Of a stretch of 64,000 nt of DNA, positions 51,745-61,000 are shown in pieces. The stretch lies in the NCBI RefSeq assembly GCF_901447495.1, contig NZ_CABDWS010000004.1:1-64000 (forward strand), given 5' to 3'. The notes beneath the pieces were generated by a model that was not told the origin of the DNA, did no database searches, and saw only the letters and a program-made list of their open reading frames with translations. Position numbers and translations under genes: made by a program. This DNA is from Haloimpatiens lingqiaonensis (lineage in GTDB: Bacteria; Bacillota; Clostridia; Clostridiales; Clostridiaceae). Each line of letters starts with the position of its first letter. Position 1 is the stretch's first letter.

Positions 51745-52992
51745 ATGAAGAAATATTTCGATACTAAGGAGACTATTTTTGATAATGGTCTAAAATTAAT
51801 AAGTATAAAGAAAAATACTAGGATTGCCAGTGTTAATTTAGCAGTTAAAATAGGTTCACTATATGAAGAGGAAAAGGAAAGAGGATTAAGTCATTTCATA
51901 GAACATATGCTTTTTAAGGGCACTGATAATAGAAATAATGAACAATTAAATGATGAATTAGAGCAGTTAGGTGGAGAGTATAATGCCTATACTGATTATA
52001 CAAGTACTGTTTATACAGTAACATCCCTTTGTGAGGAGTTACCTAAAGCTGTAGAGCTTTTATCTGATATGGCTATAAATTCTAACTTTGATAGAGAGGA
52101 ATTAGAAAAGGAAAGAGGAGTTATATTAGCAGAAATAAGGACAAGCAACGATGATATAGAGGACTTTAGTTTTAGAGCTATAAATTATACGGCTTTTAAG
52201 CACAGTCCACTTAAATATGATACTATTGGTGAAGAAAAGACTGTAAAAAATTTTTCAAGAGAAAATCTTATAGATTACTATAAAAGCTATTATGTGCCAA
52301 ATAATTGCTGTATAGTAGTGGTGTCTTCCTATGAGCACCAAGAAATAATAAATTTAGTGGGAAAATATTTTAACTGTTGGAGAAGGAAAAGTATAAAAAA
52401 GAAAGAAATAGTTATAGAGGAAAATAATCCCATAAGGGAGTTTGTAATTAAAAATGATATGGAACAAAGTACTATAATGTATTTGTACACTTTTCACCAT
52501 TTAGAAAAAAATAAAGAATTAGTTTTAAAAATTTTAAACCATAGATTTGGTGAGAGTTCAAATTCCATATTATTTAGAGAATTAAGAGAAAAAAGAGGAC
52601 TGGCATATGATGTGTATACTAATTTAGATTTGACCAAGGGAGTAAAAAATCTATACATATATACATCTGTAGCTAGAGAAGATGTGGATGAAGCATTAAA
52701 AATAATTGACTCATGTATAAATGATGTAAAAGAGGAAAAAATAATATTTGATGGTAAAGCTATAGATTTAATGAGAAAAATACTAAAGACATCTATAGCA
52801 GCAACTATAGAAGATTCCACTGCACTATGCTCCTATGTTTTAGGACAAGTTCTTGAAGAAGAGGATATTTATGAGTTTGAAAAACATATAGAAGAATTAA
52901 ATAATATATCTAAAGAACACATATATGGAGTAGCCAGAGAAGTGTTTAATAATCCAACGGTGCAGGTTTTATTAAGCGAGGAGGAGAATTAG
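51745..52992 (+). CDS. M16 family zinc metallopeptidase
   Basis: 415-residue pitrilysin/processing-peptidase-type enzyme (PqqL/YmxG-like). Seen: the inverted zinc motif HFIEH at 50-54, a downstream Glu ligand within RGVILAEIR (~128-136), and the C-terminal half motif RELREKRGLAYDVYTNL (~278-294). The two halves are the usual M16 duplicated fold. Processing substrates are unknown. GGAG lies 12 bp before the ATG. Its stop codon overlaps the recX GTG start. Confidence 0.92.
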   Translation: MKKYFDTKETIFDNGLKLISIKKNTRIASVNLAVKIGSLYEEEKERGLSHFIEHMLFKGTDNRNNEQLNDELEQLGGEYNAYTDYTSTVYTVTSLCEELPKAVELLSDMAINSNFDREELEKERGVILAEIRTSNDDIEDFSFRAINYTAFKHSPLKYDTIGEEKTVKNFSRENLIDYYKSYYVPNNCCIVVVSSYEHQEIINLVGKYFNCWRRKSIKKKEIVIEENNPIREFVIKNDMEQSTIMYLYTFHHLEKNKELVLKILNHRFGESSNSILFRELREKRGLAYDVYTNLDLTKGVKNLYIYTSVAREDVDEALKIIDSCINDVKEEKIIFDGKAIDLMRKILKTSIAATIEDSTALCSYVLGQVLEEEDIYEFEKHIEELNNISKEHIYGVAREVFNNPTVQVLLSEEEN

Positions 52993-53963
52993 TGAATTCT
53001 GTAATAACAAAGATAGAAGTACAAAAAAGGGATAAAAATAGAGTTAATATATATATTAATGAAGAATTTGCCTTTGGATGTAATGCAGAATTAGTTTATA
53101 CTTATGATTTAAAGAAAGGCAAGCAGGTAGATTTAGAATTTTTGAAATCTGTGGTGGAGGAAGATAACTATTTAAATGGCAAAAATTACTCTCTAAAGGT
53201 AATAGAAAAGACCTATAAAACAGAAAAAGAAATTAGGGATAAATTATATAAAAAGGAATATGGAGATAAGGTTGTAGATAGAATAATATGCTTTTTAAAA
53301 GAGTATAAATTTTTAGATGATAATAAATACACTGAAGCTTTTATAAAAGATCGCATGAATAAATACGGAAAGAATAAGATAAAATATGATCTTATAAAAA
53401 AGGGTATAGATGAAGATTCCATAATTGAAAAATTATATAGTATAAGCTGCCAAAATGAATATGAAAGAGCATATACATTGGGAGAGGGGAAGTTAAAAAC
53501 CTTAATTAAAACAGAAAAAGAAGTGGAAAAAAATATATATAAAATATATAAAAAAATCTGCGATTTCTTAATAAGAAGAGGGTTTGATTATAATATGGTA
53601 AATAGTGTAATAGAACAATTGAGAAATTCAGAGATTTTAGATGGTTACAAAAATCTGCAAAAGGATAATGAAAAAGAAAATTTTAATAATGAACAATATA
53701 GAATTATAAAAGGTGAAAAGAATTTTAGTAAAGGGCTAGATGTATTTACAAATGAGGAAAGCTTTAATGAAGAACAGGATATAATTATAAAAGATGAGGA
53801 GGAAAGTTATCAAGAGCTTAAAGAATTGGCTTTAAAAAGATATAAAATAATATGTAAATCAGAAAGTGATGATATTAAGATATTTAGAAGATTATCTTCC
53901 TATTTAATGAGAAGAGGATATTCTTATGAGGAAATAAAAAAAGTATTAAGTGACATTGTTTAG
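52992..53963 (+). CDS. recX: RecX family protein with duplicated C-terminal module
   Basis: Regulator of RecA filament growth. Seen: residues 1-210 match RecX (ITKIEVQKRDKNRVNIYINEEFAFG; KTEKEIRDKLYKKEYGDKVVDRIICFLKEYKFLDD; KKICDFLIRRGFDYNMVNSVIEQL). After a ~50-residue Asn/Glu-rich linker, a second copy of the last three-helix module follows (YQELKELALKRYKIICKSESDDIKIFRRLSSYLMRRGYSYEEIKKVL, ~273-322). Length is 323 against about 210-270 in relatives. The start is GTG, overlapping the M16 stop (TAGTG), so the pair is coupled. Confidence 0.88.
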   Translation: MNSVITKIEVQKRDKNRVNIYINEEFAFGCNAELVYTYDLKKGKQVDLEFLKSVVEEDNYLNGKNYSLKVIEKTYKTEKEIRDKLYKKEYGDKVVDRIICFLKEYKFLDDNKYTEAFIKDRMNKYGKNKIKYDLIKKGIDEDSIIEKLYSISCQNEYERAYTLGEGKLKTLIKTEKEVEKNIYKIYKKICDFLIRRGFDYNMVNSVIEQLRNSEILDGYKNLQKDNEKENFNNEQYRIIKGEKNFSKGLDVFTNEESFNEEQDIIIKDEEESYQELKELALKRYKIICKSESDDIKIFRRLSSYLMRRGYSYEEIKKVLSDIV

Positions 53964-53969
53964 GGGTTT

Positions 53970-54037
53970 TGTAAGTAATACTCCTTACTTTTTACCTTGT
54001 GTAGTGTAGAGCTTAGAATTTATATGCGAAAGTTGAG
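53970..54037 (+). repeat. Solo right half of an inverted-end element
   Basis: CTTACTTTTTACCTTGT-type tract, then GTAGTGTAGAGCTTAGAATTT and ATATGCGAAAGTTGAG. It is almost the same as 23733-23795. It lies 73 bp before the transglutaminase gene. Confidence 0.7.
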
Positions 54038-54109
54038 TGGTTAAGAATCAATATTAATAATATATATAGAATACTGCTTACTATAGCAGGCGGGATGGGA
54101 GGTTATAGA

Positions 54110-55330
54110 GTGTATAGGGAGTTTTTTCAAAATTTTATTAGGAATATTAACCCTATAAATATATTACTTCTTGCCATTTTTATATATCCTATTTTAAAAG
54201 GCTTCATAGTGAAATTTTCTTCAAAGAATTTAAAAAAAGATGTAAATGGTGTAGAAACAAATGTTTCTTTTTTAATATCCATAATTTTAGGTATATATTG
54301 GATGAAAAATATATTTTTTAATCACAATAAAGGAATATATAAAAGTATATATGAGCTTATTCCTAAGGAAGCTAAAATGTATGTTATGAGAAAGCCCATA
54401 GTGGTTTATTTAGTGGCAATTCCAATATCAGTATTTATTATCCACAATTTATTTATGTTTATAATTGTAGGAATAAATAAAATAACTGTTTATCCTATAT
54501 TTGATGGCATAGAAAAGAAAATAAGGGAAAAGGGCAATGGAATTAGAAGAGTTTTAGGTGCAATATTTCAAATACCTAGAGCTATATGTTATGTTATATT
54601 TTTGACTTTCTTATTGAATTTTTTATCTATAGTAAATATAAAGCCTGGTTTAAACAGCTATTTGGCAGATTCCAAATACTATAACAGTATATGTAAGGCT
54701 ATAGTAATACCTATAAATAGTTCTAAAGTTGCAAAAAAGCTTCCTAATATAGTTAATAATTCTTTTAAAATAGTTATAAAAGATGATAATAGTCCAGATG
54801 ACAAAAAATACAACAGTTCAAATGTAAAAAATACTAGTAAGACAATAGTATATTATAATGGTATAACATTGGAGGAAGGAATAAAATCTAACGAGGATAT
54901 AGATAATTTTGCCAGAAATTTAGTTGCTGGCTATGGTACTGATGAGAAAAAGGCTCAAAAAATTTATAACTGGATAGGAAAAAATATAGCTTATGATAAT
55001 GAGAAGGCTGAAAAGGTGTTTAAGAATATATACGACATTAAGTCTGGAGCCATACCAACCTATTATACGAAAAAAGGCATATGTTTTGATTACTCTTGCT
55101 TATATGTGGCCATGTGCAGAGCAAACAACATTAAGGTTAGAATGATAACAGGCAGAGGCTTTAATGGAGTAAGTTGGGTTGGACATGCATGGAATCAAGT
55201 TTATCTGAAGGAAGAGGGCAGATGGATAAATGTAGATACCACTTTTGCTAAAGGTGGGGACTATTTTGATAGCAATAGATTTTCCATAGATCATGCAGAT
55301 GCAAATGTGGCAGGAGAATGGCAAAATTAG
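54110..55330 (+). CDS. Membrane-anchored transglutaminase-like protein
   Basis: 406 residues from the preferred GTG, with GGGAGG at 7 bp. Seen: four hydrophobic segments in the first ~190 residues, an extracellular region, and a transglutaminase-like domain (~270-406). That domain has the catalytic Cys in KKGICFDYSCLYVAMCRA, the His in SWVGHAWNQV, and the Asp in RWINVDTTFAKG. Such domains are usually cysteine peptidase-like or protein cross-linking; the activity is not established. The stop codon TAG begins an octamer array. An ATG five codons upstream is possible. Confidence 0.83.
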   Translation: MYREFFQNFIRNINPINILLLAIFIYPILKGFIVKFSSKNLKKDVNGVETNVSFLISIILGIYWMKNIFFNHNKGIYKSIYELIPKEAKMYVMRKPIVVYLVAIPISVFIIHNLFMFIIVGINKITVYPIFDGIEKKIREKGNGIRRVLGAIFQIPRAICYVIFLTFLLNFLSIVNIKPGLNSYLADSKYYNSICKAIVIPINSSKVAKKLPNIVNNSFKIVIKDDNSPDDKKYNSSNVKNTSKTIVYYNGITLEEGIKSNEDIDNFARNLVAGYGTDEKKAQKIYNWIGKNIAYDNEKAEKVFKNIYDIKSGAIPTYYTKKGICFDYSCLYVAMCRANNIKVRMITGRGFNGVSWVGHAWNQVYLKEEGRWINVDTTFAKGGDYFDSNRFSIDHADANVAGEWQN

Positions 55331-55430
55331 TGGGCCAGTGGGCCAGTGGGCTAGAGTGCTAGAGTGCTAGAGGGCTAGGGGACCAGAGGTCCAGGGTGCT
55401 AGATATTAGAGTGCCAGCGATTAGGGGGCA
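55328..55430 (+). repeat. Octamer tandem array GTGGGCCA/GTGCTAGA
   Basis: About a dozen 8-bp units, starting at the transglutaminase stop codon, like the array after yaaR. Confidence 0.85.
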
Positions 55431-55500
55431 GTTGATGGATTATTAAGGAAAATGAAAATTAGTTGATAGTTTCAAGGGATAAAACTGATCAACTAATTTT

Positions 55501-55636
55501 TTTATCCGATGACTACCTGCCGTAATACTCCCACTTCTAACAAAGTGTGAGTTAACGGCAGCTACGTCCCTGGATAACGATCTCTAACCTTCAGATGGAG
55601 TAAAAACTCCATTTGAAGCTAAGAGCTCTGTTTATT
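55501..55636 (+). repeat. Type E two-hairpin repeat, copy 4
   Basis: TTTATCCGATGACTACCTGCCG through AGAGCTCTGTTTATT. Its last bases reach the stop codon of the convergent TPR gene, so an upstream-leader role is excluded for this copy. Just before it, AGTTGATAGTTTCAAGG...GATCAACTAATTTTTTT (55461-55505) looks like a terminator. Confidence 0.85.
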
Positions 55637-55982
55637 TTTTATATTGATTCAATATGAAATTTATGGCTTTTTCACAGTCGGTATCTTCAGGATTTAAGGC
55701 CCAGGCGGTATTAAAATATAGGAGAGCCTTTTGTTTGTTGTTTAACATTGAGTGGCAGTAGGCTAAATTAAAAAAATATTTACTTTGAGCATCTTTTTCT
55801 ATGGCACAACATAAAAATGAAATGGCCTTATTATAATTTTTTAATTTAATAAGACATACTGCTACATTATATAAAGAAGAGGCTTCGTTGATTTTTTCAT
55901 TAGCAGATTTTTTATACATATCTATGGCTTTTTTATAATTTTGGGTATGGTAGAGCTCATTACCCTTTTGAAAGTAGTTCAT
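55632..55982 (-). CDS. Small tetratricopeptide-repeat protein
   Basis: 116 residues forming about three TPR units: YFQKGNELYHTQNYKKAIDMYKKSA, SSLYNVAVCLIKLKNYNKAISFLCCAIE, YFFNLAYCHSMLNNKQKALLYFNTAWALNP. Alpha-helical, soluble, with no signal peptide. A protein-binding role is inferred from the fold. AGGAGG is present before the ATG. It stands alone. Its last bases touch an E-type repeat. Confidence 0.85.
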   Translation of the reverse strand: MNYFQKGNELYHTQNYKKAIDMYKKSANEKINEASSLYNVAVCLIKLKNYNKAISFLCCAIEKDAQSKYFFNLAYCHSMLNNKQKALLYFNTAWALNPEDTDCEKAINFILNQYKK

Positions 55983-56090
55983 TAATATACCTCCTAGAAT
56001 ACTTTTGTAAAAAATCTATTTAAATTTTAGAATATTAGTTATTACATTAATATCCATGAGGTTATAAAAATATTCATTTGTTTACATAAT

Positions 56091-56891
56091 TTAATAAATT
56101 TTCTTGTTGAGTTTTTTTTCAAAAATAGCTACCACTTCGTACATGGCATAAGCAAGAATGCATAAGATTATAATACTCATCATAACCATATCCAGTTGAG
56201 AAACTTGCCCACCATAAATTATTAAGAAGCCCAATCCTTCCTTAGCTACTAGAAATTCACCCATTATGACACCAACCCAGGATAGCCCTACATTTATTTT
56301 TAGGGAAGAAACTAAAGTTGGTACAGAAGCTGGAAGAATTAAATTTGTTAAAACTTGAAATTTAGTTCCGCCAAAGGTTTGGAGCAATTTGATTTTGTCT
56401 TCATCAATGGATTTAAAGCCTACCAATACATTTATTATGGTGACTATTATGGATATTAAAATTGCAATTACTATTATAGAACCATAGCCATTTCCAGCCC
56501 AAAATATAATTATAGGTGCAAGGGCAACTTTAGGCAGAGCATTTAAAACTACTAAATAGGGGTCTAGAACCTTGTAGGCAAAATCTGACCACCAGAGAAG
56601 AATAGCTATAAATGTTCCTAGTACGGTACTAAAGATAAAACCCAGTATAGTTTCGAGGCAAGTTACTCCCATGTGTTTAAACAAAGTACCTTCTTTAAAT
56701 ATTTTTATTAAACTAGTTACCATTCTAGAAGGGGTGCTGGTTAAAAAGGGATCAACCCATCTTAAATCACCAGCTATTTCCCAAAGGGCAAAAAAGAAAA
56801 TTAGGATTAATATTCTTACAATTATAATTTTATGTTTTCTTTTTTTTACGGCTTGTATATATTTTTTGTGTTCATCACTGTATTCCATCAT
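56091..56891 (-). CDS. ABC transporter permease (SsuC/TauC/ThiX-like)
   Basis: 266-residue permease with six hydrophobic segments and the coupling motif LKINVGLSWVGVIMGEFLVAKEGLGFLI (~200-227, the EAA loop region). Belongs to the taurine/sulfonate/nitrate/pyrimidine-precursor import group. The start ATG overlaps the ATPase stop (ATGA), with AAGGAG 8 bp upstream; a frame starting six codons earlier is less likely. It works with the ATPase upstream. Substrate unknown. Confidence 0.9.
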   Translation of the reverse strand: MMEYSDEHKKYIQAVKKRKHKIIIVRILILIFFFALWEIAGDLRWVDPFLTSTPSRMVTSLIKIFKEGTLFKHMGVTCLETILGFIFSTVLGTFIAILLWWSDFAYKVLDPYLVVLNALPKVALAPIIIFWAGNGYGSIIVIAILISIIVTIINVLVGFKSIDEDKIKLLQTFGGTKFQVLTNLILPASVPTLVSSLKINVGLSWVGVIMGEFLVAKEGLGFLIIYGGQVSQLDMVMMSIIILCILAYAMYEVVAIFEKKLNKKIY

Positions 56892-57646
56892 GAATTTAGC
56901 TCCTTCCATATAGTATTGAAGTAGTATCTAAAATTAGGTGCCTCCCTGCGTTTAAGAGGAGAATTATATTTTTCTTCGAATTCTACTGGAATAATTTCTT
57001 TAATTATTGCAGGTCGTTTGGATAGAATAAGTATTCTATCAGACATAGAAATAGCTTCTGATAAATCGTGAGTGACCATTATAGTAGTCTTTTTTTCTTT
57101 GTGTATTATTTTAAAAACCTCATCATTTAGATTTAACCTGGTTTGATAATCTATAGCTGAAAAAGGTTCATCTAGTATTAAAACTTCAGGATTAATGCTT
57201 AGAGTTCTTATAAGTGCTACCTTTTGCCTCATACCTCCAGAAAGTTGTTTTGGATGATGATGTCTAAATTCCCATAATCCATAGCTATGAAGAAGGTTTT
57301 CTACATTTTTTAGATTATCTTCTGTGATGTTTTTTTTAATTTTAAGACCTAAAATAACATTATCCCACACTGTTAGCCATTCAAATAAATTATCCTTTTG
57401 AAACATATAGCCTATTTGAGGTTTCGCTTTACTTATATACTTATTATTAATTAGTACATTTCCAGAAGAAGGGGGAAGAAGTCCGGATATTATGTTTAAT
57501 AAGGTAGATTTACCACAACCAGAGGGACCTACTATACTTAGAAATTCTCCTTCTTCTATATTAAAACTTATATCTACTAAAGCACTAGTTTCATTTTCTA
57601 ATGTATGATAATTCATGTATATATTTTGAATTTGCAATTTGCTCAT
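56888..57646 (-). CDS. ABC transporter ATP-binding protein (SsuB/TauB-like)
   Basis: 252-residue ATPase. Seen: Walker A GPSGCGKST (~39-47), Q-loop MFQKDNLFEWLTVWDN, signature LSGGMRQKVALIRTL, Walker B VLILDEPFSAID, and switch MVTHDLSEA. Typical of nitrate/sulfonate/taurine-type importers. First gene of a two-gene unit. A binding protein of the right family is at 63.2 kb on the same strand, beyond the oppositely oriented activase gene. Confidence 0.92.
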   Translation of the reverse strand: MSKLQIQNIYMNYHTLENETSALVDISFNIEEGEFLSIVGPSGCGKSTLLNIISGLLPPSSGNVLINNKYISKAKPQIGYMFQKDNLFEWLTVWDNVILGLKIKKNITEDNLKNVENLLHSYGLWEFRHHHPKQLSGGMRQKVALIRTLSINPEVLILDEPFSAIDYQTRLNLNDEVFKIIHKEKKTTIMVTHDLSEAISMSDRILILSKRPAIIKEIIPVEFEEKYNSPLKRREAPNFRYYFNTIWKELNS

Positions 57647-57694
57647 TTATAACACCCCCTACATAGTTTAGTATATGAAAAAGGGTGTTATAGT

Positions 57695-57845
57695 GTTATA
57701 TTGTTTTTTCTGTAGTATCTTTAAACAAGAAGACACCACTTCAGCGTGAGGAATTGGTGGAGAGTTCACAGGAAGATATTACATATGAAGAAGCATGTTC
57801 TAGAGTTATTAAACTGATTATTAATGATATTCACTATGATAAATA
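57695..57845 (+). other. Gene-less 370-bp gap with IS-end-like hairpin and open-frame remnant
   Basis: GACACCACTT...AATTGGTG with AGAGTTCAC (57728-57766) resembles the right-end hairpins at 11064 and 36470. The same DNA has an open frame without a start, encoding KTPLQREELVESSQEDITYEEACSRVI..., ending TAG at 57845. It may be chance or the tail of a decayed gene. 57846-58000 is AT-rich promoter DNA. Confidence 0.35.
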
Positions 57846-58014
57846 GTGATAATGTAAAACCATATTAAAATATCCTAAAAATTTAACTAAAGCATTAGAT
57901 TCTTAAAGTTGAAATTTTTATATGTGTGTACTAAAATGATATAATCATGGATAAATATAATATATAGATATAAAAGAAATAAATGTAAAATAGTAAATAA
58001 TGGAGAAGATGATT

Positions 58015-61000
58015 ATGAAAAAAATGTTTCATTTAGGTCTAGATGTAGGTTCTACCACAGTTAAATTAGTAGTTTTAAATGGACAAGATGAAGTAGTTTA
58101 TAGTAAATATCAAAGACATTATTCAGACATAAAAAAAACAATAGTGGATGTTGTAGACGAAGCTTATGCTAAGTTTAAAAATAGTTACATAACTATAAAG
58201 GTCACTGGCTCTGGAGGGTTGGGTGTTTCAAAATGGCTATCCATAGGATTTATACAGGAAGTAGTTGCGAGTACTAAAGCTATAAAAAAACACATACCAA
58301 ATACAGATGTGGCCATTGAACTTGGTGGCGAGGATGCAAAAATAACATATTTTGATTCGGGTATAGAGCAGAGAATGAATGGTACCTGTGCAGGGGGTAC
58401 AGGTGCATTTATTGATCAAATGGCAGCACTTTTGCAAACAGATGCTATGGGGCTGAATAAGTATGCGGAAAATTATAAGGTGATTTATCCTATTGCTGCT
58501 AGGTGTGGAGTTTTTGCTAAAACAGATATTCAACCACTTTTAAATGAGGGAGCAGCAAAAGAGGACATAGCTGCGTCTATATTTCAAGCAGTAGTGAATC
58601 AAACTATAAGTGGACTTGCTTGTGGAAAGCCCATAAGAGGAAATGTGGCTTTTCTTGGAGGACCATTGTACTTCCTAAAGGGTCTAAGAGATAGATTTAT
58701 AGAAACCTTAAATCTAAAGGATGAACAGGTGATTTTTCCAAATAATTCACAATTATTTGTAGCGCTAGGGGCAGCTATCTCATCTAAAGAAGAAGAGAAA
58801 ATTTTAGCTGAAGATTTAATGGATAAATTAAGAAATAAGGAATTTAAAGGTGAGCAGGAAGTTCACCGATTAAGACCACTTTTCTTAAATCAGGAAGAAT
58901 TACTAGAGTTCAGAAAAAGACATGAATATACTAGGGTTGGAAGAAAGGATTTGAGTCAGTATAGTGGAAATTGTTTTCTTGGAATAGATGCAGGTTCTAC
59001 CACTACAAAAGCGGCACTTATAAGTGATGAGGGACAACTTATTTATTCTTACTATGGAAGCAATGGAGGTAATCCACTACTTTCCACAATAAATATATTA
59101 AAGGATTTGTATGGTAAGTTACCCAAAGAAGCCTGTATAGTTAATTCTACTGTAACAGGATATGGAGAGGGACTTATAAAAGCTGCCATGAAGGTGGATA
59201 TAGGAGAAATAGAAACAGTTGCTCACTATAAGGCAGCAGAATTTTTCCTACCATCAGTAGACTTCATACTAGATATTGGTGGACAAGATATGAAATGCTT
59301 GAGAATTAAAGATGGTGTTATTAACAGCATAATGTTAAATGAAGCTTGTTCATCAGGATGTGGCTCTTTTATAGAAACTTTTGCACATTCATTAAATATG
59401 TCTGTACAGGATTTTGCAAAGGAGGCTCTTAAGGCTGAAAGCCCAGTGGATCTAGGTTCAAGATGTACTGTATTTATGAATTCAAGAGTTAAACAGGCAC
59501 AAAAGGAGGGAGCTTCTGTAGGAGATATATCTGCGGGACTTTCTTATTCTGTAATTAAGAATGCTCTTCAAAAGGTAATTAAAATAAGAAATCCAGAAGA
59601 AATGGGAGAAAATATTATAGTCCAAGGAGGAACCTTCTATAACGATGCGGTTTTAAGAAGTTTTGAACTTATTTCAGGAAGAGAGGCTATAAGACCAGAT
59701 ATTGCAGGTATAATGGGTGCCTTTGGCGCTGCAATTATAGCTAAGGAGAGATACCAGCAAGGCAGAGAAAGTACTCTTTTAAAAGCTAACCAATTAGAAG
59801 ATTTTAAATGTGAAATGGAAATGAGAAGGTGCGGCTTGTGCGGAAATAACTGTATGCTCACTGTAAATAAGTTTTCAGATGGAAGAGAATTTATATCAGG
59901 AAATAGATGTGAAAGAGGAGCAGGTATAAAGGATAAGAAAGAAAAGCTTCCAAATTTATTTGATTATAAGTATAAAAGAACATTTTCCTATGCTCCTTTA
60001 AAGAAGGAAGAGGCTAAAAGGGGAGTTATAGGAATACCAAGGGTTCTTAATATTTATGAAAATTACCCATTTTGGTTTACATTTTTAACAGGCTTAGGAT
60101 TTAGAGTGGAACTATCCTGTCGTTCAACTAGAAAAGTATACGAAATGGGCATAGAAACTATTCCATCAGAATCCGTTTGTTATCCTGCTAAGATAGCACA
60201 TGGTCACATAATGGATCTTATAAATAGAGGAGTTAATACAATATTTTATCCATGCATACCTTTTGAAAAGAAAGAAATAGATGGAGCAGATAATCACTAC
60301 AATTGTCCTATAGTAACTTCTTATGCAGAGGTTATCAAAAACAATATGGACATTATAAAGGATAAGCATATTAAATTTATGAATCCATTCTTTTCATTAG
60401 ATGACAAGAAAAAATTGGCTAAAAGGTTATATGATGAGTTTAAGGATTTTAAAGTAAGTAAGCAAGAAATAAATGAAGCCTTAGATAGGGCATGGATTGA
60501 AAGAGAAAAGGTAAAAGAGGATATAAGAAAAAAAGGTGAAGAGGTACTAGCTTATTTAGATACTACTGGTAAAAAAGGAATTGTATTGGCTGGAAGACCT
60601 TATCACATAGACCCAGAAATAAATCATGGACTTCCTAATTTGATAAATGAGTATGGCATGGCGGTTTTAACGGAGGATTCTGTATGTCATTTAGGTAAAA
60701 TAAATAGACCTTTAAGAATTGTAGATCAATGGGTTTATCATTCAAGACTTTATGCTGCAGCAAGTTTTGTAGGTGAAAGGGATAATTTAGAGCTTATTCA
60801 GTTGAACTCCTTTGGATGCGGATTAGATGCGGTTACCACAGATCAAGTGCAGGAAATATTAAATGCCCATGGAAAAATATATACAGCTTTAAAGATAGAC
60901 GAGGTTAATAATCTAGGAGCAGTTAGAATAAGAATCCGTTCTTTAAAGGCAGCCATGGATGAGAGAAACAAAAATGGATTAAAAGTAAAGAAAGCATCTA

